A stretch of 64,000 nucleotides of DNA from Euonymus europaeus (taxonomy: Eukaryota; Streptophyta; Magnoliopsida; Celastrales; Celastraceae). A program made the position numbers and the translations under genes. Numbering within the stretch: position 1 is the stretch's first letter; each line of letters begins with the position of its first letter. Shown piece by piece: positions 12,056 through 22,986 of this stretch. The notes under the pieces were generated by a model. It was not told the DNA's origin and did not search any database. It saw only the letters and a program-made list of their open reading frames with translations. The stretch spans positions 8,469,544 through 8,533,543 of the forward strand of contig OY756968.1 of NCBI GenBank assembly GCA_963580455.1, written 5' to 3'.

Positions 12056-12271
12056 TGATAGCTTTTGAACATAGATGATCATAAGAAACCAGATTAAGAA
12101 AAGTTAGAGACAAGGCATAGAGCATAAGAGAATGGCAGCTTCATTCAACTAAGCATTAGGGTTTTCTTACAATAAAAAAGGCACACAGGCCAACCTTAAG
12201 AGCACAACAAAATGACATAACATTAAAGAAAATAAAATTAGTAAACTGCCCTCAGCTCATTAGCATCAACA
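12056..12271 (-). repeat. 5' LTR of copia B
   Basis: 216 bp, plus-strand ends TGATAG...CAACA, followed by the target duplication AGAAC at 12272-12276. Confidence 0.93.
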
Positions 12272-13582
12272 AGAACAAAAAAGAAAAAAGGTGAAAGGTG
12301 ATCTCTTAGAATTAGGTCGAAGTCACATGAGAGAGAATTGGTGGAATAAGTGGTGCAAGAGTAATTTCCCAAAATTGGTCACATAGAATTGGTCTCCCCT
12401 TCCCCTTTTATATTATTTTTCCACTCAATCAAATTTTAATTTCCAAAATTTCTCATTTCCTATTTTTTTTCCAAACAAGAATCAAAAATATTTTTAATTT
12501 TGCTTTCCTTTGATTTTTTTTCTCTATGATTTTCTTCCTTTCTTATTTTTCCATTGATTCTTTTTCCTTTTCTTTCTCAAAAATTTGATTTCCTTCCTTT
12601 TTTTATTTTCTTCTTTTTTCAATTTTCTTCTTTATTCTTTGTACTAATTGGGCCTCCGTGTTTGGACTCTATTAATGTAAAATTGATGAATTGGGCTGGA
12701 AAAGGATTTTGAAATCACCTATTTATTTTTGAACAATGTCCGGACGAAATCCGATTACTACATGTCCATTCCTGAGTAAGTACTAAAAATATTGTTTTTT
12801 CAATAAACTGTGAATAGTGTTGTTGCAGTGTATGACTGAGTAGACTTGAGTTATGATATTACAACATGTGTGAGCAAAACTATAAAAAGTGGGTAGTAAT
12901 TCACCTTAAGTTTAGAGATAAACCTTACCTCAATTATTCCTATTGTAAGAGTTTTCTGTCATGGTTTTCATTTTTATGTAATTATTGCCTTGATTTTTCC
13001 AACTTGTTTTTCAATTTATATGAATTTGTATTGCTCAACTTTATATGTGTGAACTTTACTAACAATTTTATTGTTTAAGTCTCAGTGAGTAAATTCATAT
13101 ACTACTAGAATTTTCTAACATACTTAAGGTGATTTATCCTGTATTAGTTTTGGTGTTTCATATACGAATATAGGGTATACAATATTTTATTGGTTTCATA
13201 TAACCATGTCATACAGTGTTTCTTGGATTTTTGCATTATTATATAATATTTTATGCACTATTTTAATGGTACATGCAATTATTGGATGAGAGGTAAATGA
13301 TTTTTATAACAGGAAGAAAAAGTTCATGCTACTAGTCACAATTTTCAAGGTATTATCATTTTTGTTGAATTGTTGTCAACAATTTTGAGAAAATATTATA
13401 GTTTAACATGTCTTTCATTTATAGCTAATAAGACATGAGAAGTTTATGATCTTAATTCAATTGATCTAAGTTTATATAATTGTTCATGGAAAGGAAACTG
13501 ATGTTGTGAGATCATTTGTTCTTGCAAAAACATAAATTAGTGTTAATAATGTTTGGTCTTTTATCACTAGTATAATACATCA
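12272..13582 (+). repeat. Probable 5' LTR remnant of an old gypsy element (element D)
   Basis: AT-rich non-coding sequence with LTR-like composition. Its right end, TACATCA followed by AGTTTTTGG, is the same kind of junction as the LTR end of the Athila-like element at 30357, and a decayed tRNA-Asp PBS follows. The left end is undefined and may lie left of copia B. No complete second LTR was found. Confidence 0.5.
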
Positions 13583-13588
13583 AGTTTT

Positions 13589-13606
13589 TGGTGACGTTGG
13601 AGATTT
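13589..13606 (+). other. Decayed tRNA-Asp-type PBS of element D
   Basis: TGGTGACGTTGGAGATTT differs at several positions from the TGGCGCCGTTGCCGGGGA consensus used by Athila-like elements, but lies at the matching distance from the LTR end. Confidence 0.5.
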
Positions 13607-13654
13607 GTTTAAATTTAATTTTGTGCTTAACTTTCTTTTTATTGATTTCAAATT

Positions 13655-13763
13655 GTGTTCAAGGAAGACGATCTTAAGAAGAAGAGTTCCAACCTTACAT
13701 CGACGACATCAAAGGATTGTTAAGGAACAGGAAGCAAGGTAGAGAAGGCGACCAAGGAACCTT
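13655..13763 (+). pseudogene. Gag start of element D, cut by copia C
   Basis: A short charged reading segment (RRVPTLHRRHQRIVKEQEAR) lies where gag should begin after the PBS. It stops exactly at the copia C insertion point, and gag-like sequence continues at 39580 on its far side. The near-duplicated pentamers ACCTT (13759-13763) and ATCTT (39580-39584) flank the insertion. The protein assignment rests mainly on the right half. Confidence 0.45.
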
Positions 13764-14900
13764 TGTAGGCGTGAGTTACGTAATTGTGTATAGGTGTAAC
13801 TATAGGAAAATTAGTCTTGTATATTTGGCAATTTACAATTATGTAAATCTATGTAATACTATATATATACATGTCAATGAAAGAGTAAACAACTTTTTAC
13901 CTATTGCAACTTGTTGTACCCCAAATTTTGTCCAAACCCAAAGGCCCAAAATAATAACTTCAAAACCCAAGTAAACTCATCTAATTTGAAAATAATGCTT
14001 AATCCAATAAATTAAATTCTAGCCCAGTATTAATTCTATAAAATCTATTTAAACCCATTTGTTTAACCTATAAAAAGTTTTTCAATACATGAGTCATTTA
14101 AGCCCAAAGACAAAATTAATCACCCCCACTAAATCAACTTAAGCCCTAAAGAGTGAATAGAAAGCCTAGCTCAATAAGTCATTTAAGTCTAAGGAACAAA
14201 CCCAATCAGAAAAGACCCATTAAAACTAACAAAGGCCTGGCCCAAGTTTCTTAACCCTAATGACAATGGAAATGCTGAAGAAATGCCAATAATGAAGAAA
14301 AGAGAGAGGCCGGCGTTGGGAAAGGAAAGAGAGTGAGAAAGGTGCCGGAAAAAGAGAGGAGAAAAGATAAACAAGAGAGATTTTGGGAGGAATCAGTGGG
14401 ATAGATACAAAAAAGGATTTTGGGAAGGAATTAGAGAAGGAAAGAAAAGGGGAATGGAAAGATATGGGTGTTGCTTATCAAGCAGAGATTTCGGGGATTA
14501 AAAGAAGAATTTGATTTGGTTCTGAGTTTATAAGAGGCGAGGTGGTTTGGACTTTTGAAGGGAGATGCCTTCTTCTTCATTTCAGTTTTTCGCGGAAATT
14601 TTCTTGGAATTTTTTGGAGTTTTTTCCTTCCTTCGATTTTTGGGGAGGCTTCCTTTGGAATTTTCTGGGACATGTCTTCATCTTTGCATTCTATTTTCGA
14701 AGCCCAAATTCTTACCTCGATCCAACGTCGGAAACAACTCCGGCAATGAAAAGAAGTTTTGGGGCGTCGTTGGAGCTTTGCGGTGGCTTTCCGGCTGCTA
14801 TGGACCTCTGTTCTGGCTACCATAGGTCGGGCTTTACTCCTCTCATACTTGCGCTTCTTTTGAGACCAATGATGGTCATTTTGGTGTTCGGACAAAAACG

Positions 14901-15840
14901 TTAGGCTAAAAAATATGAAATTATAGTTTTAAAACTCTTTTTCTCTGTATAACCTATTTTTCTTTGTAGAATCTTTATTTATCTTTAGAATCACTTTTTC
15001 TCTATAAAATATATTTTTCTCTATACAATAGACCCAAAGTTCGTATTCAATACTAAAACCCTATGTCCCAAAGTTCAGACATAAAAGTTAGGCAAAAAAA
15101 TATGAAATCATAGTTTTCATTTTATTGCTAGTGCACAACGTTTTCTCTCTTTATAACCTATATTCTCTGTAGAACTCTTTTTCTCTATAGAACATATATT
15201 TCTCCATAGAATATTTATTTATCTTTAGAATCGCTTTTTCTCTATACAATAGACCCAAAACTCGGATTCAATACTAAAACCATATTTCCCAAGGTTCAGA
15301 CATAAAAGTCAAGCCAAAAAATATGAAATCACAATTTTCTTTCTACTTTTAGTGCATAACTCATTTTCTCTTTATAACTTATATTTCTCTGTAGAACTTT
15401 TATTTATCTTTACAACTTTTTTTCTCTGTAGAACCTATATTTCTTTGTAGAACCTTTATTTATCTTTAGAATCAATTTCTCTTCGTAAAATATCTTTTTC
15501 TCTATACAATAGACTCAAAACTCGGATTCAATACTAAAATCCTATGTCCCAAGTGATGAACCTAAGGTTTTGACATAAAAGTTAGGCCAAAAAATATGAA
15601 ATCACATTTTTCGTTCTACTGTTAGTGCATAACTCTTGTTCCCTTTATAACTTATATTTCTCTGTAGAACCTTTATTTCTCTGTATAATTCTTTTTCTAT
15701 GTAATTTTTTTCTCTATTCGACAGACCCAAAGCACAGATTCACTACTAAATCTTTATGTCCCAAGTGATGAACCTCAAAGCTCGGATTCATTAAACCCTA
15801 ACGGGCTCAAGGAACAGATTCACTACTAAAATATTAAATG
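14901..15840. repeat. About four irregular tandem copies inside the Ogre-like LTR
   Basis: Units begin with variants of TTAGGCTAAAAAATATGAAA at about 14901, 15088, 15308 and 15580. Each continues with CTCTGTAGAAC/TTTATTTATC runs and then AGACCCAAA...ACTAAAACC. Spacing is uneven (about 187, 220 and 273 bp) because sub-repeats vary in number. Confidence 0.8.
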
Positions 15841-16879
15841 TCACAAGTGCTAAACCCTAGGGTCCTAACTACAAAACCCTAACGGGCTCGGGTACCCTAA
15901 ACACCGGGGTTTAAACTTCCAAAATTGGTTAGAACTCTTTTTTCCTGTAGAACTATTTTTTCTCTATTCGACATATCAAAACCCGGATTCGCTATTAAAA
16001 ACCTATGTCCCAACTGATGAACTAGAAAGTTCAGATTCACTAAATCCACCAATATCATCATAACATGTACAATGCCATTTTTCTCTGTAGAACCTTCGAA
16101 AATGTTTTTTGACCGGGTAATAACTTTTCGATTACGGATTGAGGCGAGATCAGTGATGTTGAAATTGCCCAACCAAGATGAATTCAAAGCCACCGGTCTC
16201 GTCTTGATCCCTCTCCAGAAACGGCCAGATTGAGGTAAAACACGTTCTGATTAGTGCTAACTATTTTGCCTTGATTTGAAAGTTTCCAATGTCAGATCTC
16301 GACAAGTCTAGTGGCGTTGGATTTGTCTCGGTCTAACAATTCTAACGCCACTGATCTCACCTTGATCTGACACGAGAAACGATCGGATTGAGGCAAAACG
16401 TGTTATGAACGTTTTACCTCGAATCAACAGTTTTCAATGTCGAATCTTGGCAAGGCCAATGGAGTTGGATTCGTCTCGACCTCACGATTCCAACGTCACT
16501 GGCCTCTCCTTAATCCAAAGTCGGAAGCATCCACAGCGAGAAAAATAAGTTTTCAATTATATTTTATTGGAATAACAATGACAAATCTCCAATTTCAAGT
16601 TTTGTCCTTAATTCAATAAATTTAAAAATCAGCTGGACCTTAACTCACAAAAAAAATTGAGCTGTCCTTTTACTCTTAAAAGTTAATAAATTTGGACCTA
16701 AGCCTAATTTCCACTTATATTTATTAATTGTTCAACATGCAAATATGTTATGTGAATTATGTGAATGATGATTTGGTGCTACTTGATTTAGGTGTTGATT
16801 ACTTCATTTGATGTGTTAATATGTTTGTTTAGGGGATTTGCGATAATTTGATATCGTATAATCTCTAAAAACTCGGTTC

Positions 16880-17345
16880 CCAACATTTTATTTTTATTTT
16901 TTATTTATCTAAATCACATTTTTATTTTATTTTCGTTTTATTTTTATTTTTATTTACCTATATCCTATCTTATTTTTTTATCTTATTTTCTTTTCTTTTT
17001 ATTTTTTTATCTGTATTTTATTTTATTTTATTTTGGTCCTATTTTTATTTTTTATTTTTATTTATCTATATTTTATTTTATTTTATTTTTATTTTACATA
17101 TATATATATATAGATATATTTTTGCTCTATTTTTGGTCTTATTATTATTATTATCTTATCTTATTTTATTAACTTTATTCATTATTATCTTTTTGTATTT
17201 TTAAATTATTTTAAATTATTTTTATTTTTTAATTTTATTTTAATTTTATCTTTATCTATATTTTTATTTTCATTTTACTTTATTTTTATTTATTATTATT
17301 TTATTTGTTATTTATAATTTATTCTACTTTATTTTAAACTTATGT
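16880..17345. repeat. T-rich low-complexity tract (TTTTATTTTA)n
   Basis: Nearly pure T/A sequence built from TTTTATTTT-like units, within the Ogre-like LTR, followed by TATAAAATTATTTTATTCTA repeats to about 17720. Confidence 0.85.
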
Positions 17346-17998
17346 ATTATATCAAAATTATATCAAAAGTCTTAGCCTACGATGAAATCAATTTGGGGAA
17401 TGCATTGGATGCATCATCGGAAAGATTCTTGAGGTGAGAGTGTTTCTTGAAAATTTGACCATTGGATGAAAGAATTTCATGAACCTCAATATTAGACTTT
17501 TAATATAGTTTTGATATATTTATAAAATTATTTTATTCTATTTTAATATTGTTTACATATATTTTATAAAATTACTTTATTCTATTTTAATACAGTTTGC
17601 ATATATTTTATAAAATCATTTTATTCTATTTTGATATAGCTTTATATTTACTTAAATTATTTTATCCTATATAGCTATTATATTTTTCTGAAAATTATTT
17701 TATCCTATATAGTTTTTGTATAATTTATATAATTATTGTACCTTATATACGTCACAATTAATATTTTCAAAAAATCATTTAATGGGATAATAAAAATTAA
17801 ATTGACAACTGTTTTTAAAACAGACGTTATGGGATGCCTTACACCTTCCCCATACGTAATAACTCGCTTACCTGTTTTCTGAATTTTCGCAAACCAAACT
17901 ATTTTTATGGTGACCAATTGAACCTATTACAATTGGTGGCGACTCTTATAAAAATTTCTTTCGCAAAACCTGTTGCGACACAACTGTATCGTCTAACA

Positions 17999-18011
17999 TG
18001 GTATCGCAGTC
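17999..18011 (+). other. Primer-binding site of copia C
   Basis: TGGTATCGCAGTC abuts the LTR end at 17998. It matches the initiator tRNA-Met PBS for its first seven bases and has drifted after that. Confidence 0.8.
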
Positions 18012-18164
18012 AATACAATTCTAAACCCTAATTTCCCTTTTCGTCATATGCTTCCTCCCATCGTACCTGGCTACTTGCTACTCATAACTCTGCCTACATT
18101 TTTCTATATATTCTTGCTGCCATCCAGTGCCTTCAATCCATTGTTATTGTTACTGATAACTCTA

Positions 18165-19627
18165 ACACCTTTTGGATTGCTCATGAGAAATTAATTGGGC
18201 GCTCCAATTATGATTCATGGTCTCAGGCTACTCGTATGTCTTTCACCAGAAAGAGGAAACTTGGTTTTATCACCAGCACAAAAATGACTCTTGACACATC
18301 TGAAGCTACTACATATGAAACCTAGGAAAAGGAGAATTGCATTGTTCAAACATGGCTTATTAATGCCATGGAAAAAATTTTACAAGCCCTCTTCGATAGA
18401 CTTTCTACTGTTGGAGCTATTTGGCGTATCGTCAAGAAGACTTATTCTGTCGACAATAATGAAGATTTATAAACCATTTGGCAAGAGCTTGATGCTATCA
18501 ATCCTTCTCAGATCAAGAATGAAATTGAGCTATGTACTCACCTTGCAATTGTTACCAATTTTTGCATTTATATTCTTCTAGATGGGTTGGATTCACAACT
18601 TGATTATGCCCATGCCCATATGCTCAGGTTTAATCCTCTTTCTGATGTTTTGGAGACTTATGTCATGCTTTGTGAATAGGATAATCGACTTGCAACTGTG
18701 TCGATTGATGAAAATTCAACTACTAGTGCTATGGCAGCCAAAAAGGGACCCTGGGATCATATCAGCACTTCTACACGAGGTGCCAAACCCACAGTTGTAT
18801 CTATTGTTATTTCTACTACCAAAGAAGCTATTGTTGTCCTGTAACCTGATCGTTCACTTTCCTAAAAGGGTGACCATGAGTGTTCCTAATGTGGAAAAGG
18901 CCATCATGTTGACAAGTGTTGGAAACTTCATGGCAAACTTGACTAGGTCGATGGCTTAATTAAAAGAAACAAGGCAATGGTGCATCTCTTGTGACTACTA
19001 CAACTACTACACCTTATACTAAACATGGTCTCAATGAAACCTCAAGTAACTATATTTAAGCTCTATATACTTTTGCTTCTACTTGTTGTGATTCTTGGAG
19101 ATCATACTGGAGCGGTAGATCATATGACTAATGACTATTGTAAGTTGACTACCTTTACTAAAAATAATAAGAAATTTTTGTCACCACTGTCAATGGCAAA
19201 ACTTCATCTATAACTGACTTTTGGCACTGTTCAACTTACCCAAACCATCACCTTGTCTCATTTTCTTGTTGTTCCTTCTATAAACCGTGATTTATTATTT
19301 GTCTCTAAACTTATGATTTTCTATTCCTGCCATTTTTACCCAAAACATTGTATTATTCTGGACCTTTATACTCAAGAGAAAGATTGGGCATGGTTCTAAG
19401 AGGTGGGATTTATGGTACTTCAGTAAACGATAAGGTTTAGGGCATCCATCTTTAGGCTATCTAAAATATCTTCCCTTCTTTGTTTAAATATGGTTTTAGT
19501 AGTAACTTCCAATTCTTTGAGACAAGTATGTTTGCTAAAAAACACGGTACTATTTTTCCATTAAGTGAGTTTGCAACAATAAAACCTTTTACTTTGGTTC
19601 ATTTTGATGTCTGAGGACCATCCCTAA
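18165..19627 (+). pseudogene. Gag, protease and integrase start of copia C
   Basis: Readable pieces in order: gag with KLIGRSNYDSWSQATRM (about 18190); a zinc knuckle seen as CGKGHHVDKCWKLHG (about 18885-18930); a protease with DHMTND (about 19110); a pre-integrase region with a LGHPSLGYLK-like string (about 19440); and the integrase core as far as FTLVHFDV.GPSL. The frame carries many stops. It is cut at 19627 by the Athila-like element and resumes at 37542 in the same domain. Confidence 0.85.
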
Positions 19628-19855
19628 TGATCTATCTAATATTTACATTACTTTTGTACACCATTTAACACTAGTTTTTGCCTCATTTGATGCTTTTGAG
19701 AATCAATAATGCCTAATCTTGTGATTAATGTTACTTTTAGATCAAAGGCAAAAAGGGAAAAAGAAGAGGTTAAAAGGACAGAAAAATTGGGGATGGATCA
19801 ACTTTTCTGGAGATGGATCAACCACAAAACAAGACACAAGAATCCAGGGAATTTA

Positions 19856-19955
19856 GGGGATCGATCACCCATTTTAGTGGATCGATCCATCTTGAAGTTA
19901 TGAATGACAGAGAATTCTGTGGATCGATCGCCCATTTTGTGGGATCGATCCCCCA
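19856..19955. repeat. Four GATCGATC palindromes in the element G LTR
   Basis: Sites at about 19856, 19877, 19919 and 19939 share GGATCGATC; two are longer perfect palindromes (GGATCGATCC at 19879-19888 and GGGATCGATCCC at 19941-19952). The 3' LTR has the same cluster at about 36430-36530. The motif recurs inside the element at about 32092, 32170 and 33456. Confidence 0.85.
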
Positions 19956-20641
19956 CGCGCAGATCTCGAATTTCATATTTTCTAGCTGGGAAAACTTTGC
20001 TAAAATTAGAAAATACTAAGCCAAAACGGCATAGCTTAGTATACAGAACGTCACTAGGGTTTATGGAGGTATAAAAGATCATCTTATGCCATTTTGAAAG
20101 GGTTGATGACCTAGCCACCATTCTCTCACATCTTGCGAGAGTTGAAAAAGAAGAAGAGGAGAGAGGAAGTGGAGCTCCAGATTTTCTAGGGTTAATCTTT
20201 CTTTTTACTTCTTGCAATGGATATTATGATTGTTATTTGTGTTGTTCTTTTTATTATGAGGAACTAATCCTCTCATTAGGGTCCTAATGTAACCTAGCTT
20301 TGAAGATTTCATATTCTTGACTTGATATTCTCTTGCTGTTTACATATTATTGAGTATTTATGGTTATGCTTAATGCTCTTGAGTGCTTGATCACCATTCA
20401 ATTGATTTGATGCTTGGATTGAGACCGGAAGGAGATATCTAGGATTTGCATCTTGCCATAGATACCATAGGTTCATGTACCATAGGAATATAGGGACATG
20501 CTTGTGCAATCGTTATGTGGTTTTCCACGAATCTTAATGGGTTTTTGTCACTTAAATCCGAATGTTAGGAATAACAGGGGTTAGTGATAGGAACACTTTC
20601 AGTGTAACCAGGAATGGAGCATTGAATAGTTAAGGGAGACC

Positions 20642-22845
20642 TGTGAGATCCCGACCCAAAAATATTATGTTTGGTTAAATTTTAAGTAATAAGTTATTGG
20701 AAAAATGAGTTCGAAGAGATAACGGACCATTGGAAGTGTATAAGACCCTAAAAAAAAAAATAGTTTTGCGCTTGGTTCGGTAAATGGGTCATAACTTTTA
20801 GTGTACATGTCCGTTTCGGGCCCATAATATATCAAATCGAAGCTTAGACCGAGACGGAAAATAAATTTGAGAAAAAACTGGGTTCTGTGAACAGTAATCC
20901 GTCCGGACGGATAATTGGGCGTCCAGACGGATATGCCTAACCGGAAGGCAGAAAGGTTCTGTGAATAGTGATCCGTCCGGACGGATAATAGGGCGTCCGG
21001 ACGGATATGCCTAGATTCAAACCAGTGGGTTACATGAAGAGTAATCCGTCCGGACGGATGCTTAGGGCGTCCGGACGGCTATCGGGAAATCAGTTTTTAA
21101 GAAACAGAGAGACATTTCTGGACATTACCAACACTTGGAGAGCCGGAGAAGAGAGAGAAAGAGTGAGAAACTTAGAGAGAGAAGGAGATTTGTTGAGGTT
21201 CTTGCTTGGTTTTCCATGGATTCATGAAGCATGTCAAGAATCAAGGTGGAATCAAGGAAGATGTGAAGGTTTGAGGTGAGTTTTCATAGTTTTGGAATTC
21301 TAGGGTTTTTCCTAGATTTGTTTGATTCTTTAATAGATGGAAGGTAAGGCTTAGATATGTTGATTATAGGTTGATTTTTGATGTATATGTAGATTGGTTT
21401 GTGATTTGGAGTAGAGTTGAGCTTGGGTTGAGTTTCAAGGATTTTGGAGAAATTTCTAGAGAGAGAAGGTGAGTAATTTCGAATTTATTGATTTAATTGA
21501 TGTTTATATGAGTTGTTGGTTGTTTATTGATGTATGAATGGGTTCGGTTTCGCCACATTGTTAGGTTTGGGAAATCGGAACCCTAGGAACGTAATTGTGA
21601 ATTTTGTGGTAAATTGCTCAACAAGAGGTAGGGATTCTTACCCCATTTTCTATCGTATTGTTCTTCTCTAAAGGGCGGTTTAAATTCTTCATTGGTCTTT
21701 ATTATTTGTGTTCTTGCCTAAATTGTTTCTTAGGAAGAACGAACCTTGTTGTTGGTTATTGATGAATTTGCATACCCTTTGAATGCTTAATCATCTATTG
21801 GGCGTGATAAACCTCGTTCATGCATCATGTAGTTATGTATATATATATAGGATTGTTATATATACGAGCTTATTTTGCATGACATTATTGGACATGAATT
21901 ATAGATGCATTGGGTCTACGAGTATGGACTCGTAGTATCCTTAGGTTATACTTTGTGATGATGTTGGATACCGAATGGGCACATTGTTGCCGGAAGTCGG
22001 GATTTCCATGGTGTAGATGCACCTATAGTCGTTCCGGGGCAAAGTGCAAGGGTTCCGATGATTTTCCGGAATATTCGTTGACTAGTGCCAGGCGCTGTAG
22101 GGTGTAGCCCGAGGTTATACATTGTTGTGACATTTTAGGATGTCATGTTGCTGCATTGAGCTTGTTTCAACATTCAGCCTTTACGTTCTTATGATTCATT
22201 TTATTTTCCCTACTGAGCCTCCTGCTCACCCTATTTCTTTTCTATATCCTTCAGGTGAGACTGGTGCTGAGAACCAGGCTGCGGATCAGTAGGAGGCATC
22301 GTGACATGGAAGGCCACCCTAGGAGCACTAGGATATATATTTGGTTGTTTGAGAACCTTGGTTATGAATTAAGTACATGTAGTACTTTTATTGGTTGACT
22401 ATTATGTTGCTTAAATACCTTTTCGGTATGTTTGATGGATGGTCGGGAGGTATGCCGTGTGATTGGGACTCTCGTACCTAGATATAGGACCTTGGGTCCG
22501 GATTGATAGACTTTGATAGTCTATGATGATATTATTGATATGATTATGTTTTGCTTATTGATTGCATGTGATTAGGAGGCCTGAGGCCCTGCCTAGTGTG
22601 TGAATGTGGATAGATGGCCAGAGGCCTGTTAGGCTGCGGAACTTCTCTGATTATTATTGATTATCTTTTCCGTGTTAAATGAGATGTGACTCTAGGCTGG
22701 CACCCTCCGATATACGGGGAGGTGCTGTCGGATTTCTATTAGAATCCGGGGTTAGGTTGGCGTGTGGTGAGGTCCTTAGTGACGTGGCACATGCCTAAAG
22801 TGGCGCTCCCGGCTCAGTGCGTGAATTTCGGGTCGGGGCGCCACA
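20642..22845 (+). repeat. 5' LTR of element F
   Basis: 2,204 bp, TGTGAGATCCCG...GCGCCACA. It contains a three-unit palindrome array at 20897-21082 and GA-rich sequence just after it. Short open frames inside (for example 21007-21279 and 21910-22107) recur in the other LTR and are not genes. Confidence 0.96.
20897..21082. repeat. Three-unit array of 16-bp perfect palindromes in the F LTR
   Basis: ATCCGTCCGGACGGAT occurs at 20897-20912, 20971-20986 and 21044-21059, spaced 74 and 73 bp. Each is followed 4-8 bases later by a related GGGCGTCCGGACGG-like half-palindrome, giving six sites. The first two units also repeat GTTCTGTGAA upstream. The 3' LTR has the same sites at 28065, 28139 and 28212. 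Confidence 0.95.
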
Positions 22846-22848
22846 GTT

Positions 22849-22860
22849 TGGTATCAGAGC
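22849..22860 (+). other. Primer-binding site of element F (initiator tRNA-Met)
   Basis: TGGTATCAGAGC lies three bases after the LTR end and matches the complement of the initiator tRNA-Met 3' end exactly. Confidence 0.95.
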
Positions 22861-22986
22861 GAGGTTAGCTCTACGTAGGATCTGGGGTTGGGTCCTAGAT
22901 GTAAGTTAGTAAGTCTCCAGGCCATGTCACGACCTCTGCTGATCCGGTACGTTTTCTTATCCCTTAAATCCTCAATTAATTAAGTC

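Larger units (their letters stand above)
7780..12271 (-). mobile_element. Complete but decayed Ty1/copia retrotransposon (copia B)
   Basis: The element is 4.5 kb and bounded by LTRs 7780-7998 and 12056-12271, both TG...CA, about 88% identical by hand alignment. The 5-bp target duplication AGAAC is intact. On the minus strand the 5' LTR (right) is followed directly by an initiator tRNA-Met PBS, then gag, protease, integrase, RT and RNase H in copia order, then a purine tract and the 3' LTR (left). LTR divergence and broken frames show an old insertion. Confidence 0.95.
13912..17980 (+). mobile_element. Solo LTR of an Ogre/Tat-like gypsy element
   Basis: The 4,069-bp insert begins TGTTGTACCCCAAATTTTG and ends GTTGCGACA, with duplication CAACT on both sides. 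It has no gag-pol and no internal pair of repeats, so it is a single LTR left by LTR-LTR recombination. The start, the size, and the ACACCTTCCCCATACGTAA and GGTGGCGACTC strings near the end fit the long LTRs I know from the Tat/Ogre lineage. The clade is inferred from memory; the solo structure is seen directly. Short frames at 14189-14904 look non-coding. Confidence 0.8.
13764..17998 (+). repeat. 5' LTR of copia C, split by a 4.1-kb solo LTR
   Basis: LTR parts are 13764-13911 and 17986-17998, totalling 161 bp like the 3' copy. It begins TGTAGGCGTGAG and ends GTCTAACA. CAACT is present at 13907-13911 and again at 17981-17985 as the duplication of the insert. Confidence 0.92.

Noticed and set aside
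14189..14904. Overlapping frames up to 154 codons on both strands
   Set aside because: They lie inside the Ogre-like solo LTR, are compositionally biased (Lys/Arg or Phe-rich), and overlap on both strands, as chance frames do.
21007..21279. 90-codon frame repeated at 28175-28447
   Set aside because: Both copies lie at the same place in the two LTRs of element F and are translations of the palindrome array; no protein-like features.
21910..22107. 65-codon frame, also at 29076-29273
   Set aside because: LTR sequence duplicated in both LTRs, no recognisable motif.
22849..22860. Possible tRNA genes suggested by tRNA-matching strings
   Set aside because: These 12-18-base strings next to LTR ends are primer-binding sites; no cloverleaf surrounds them. 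The same holds at 12044, 17999, 30364 and 55861.
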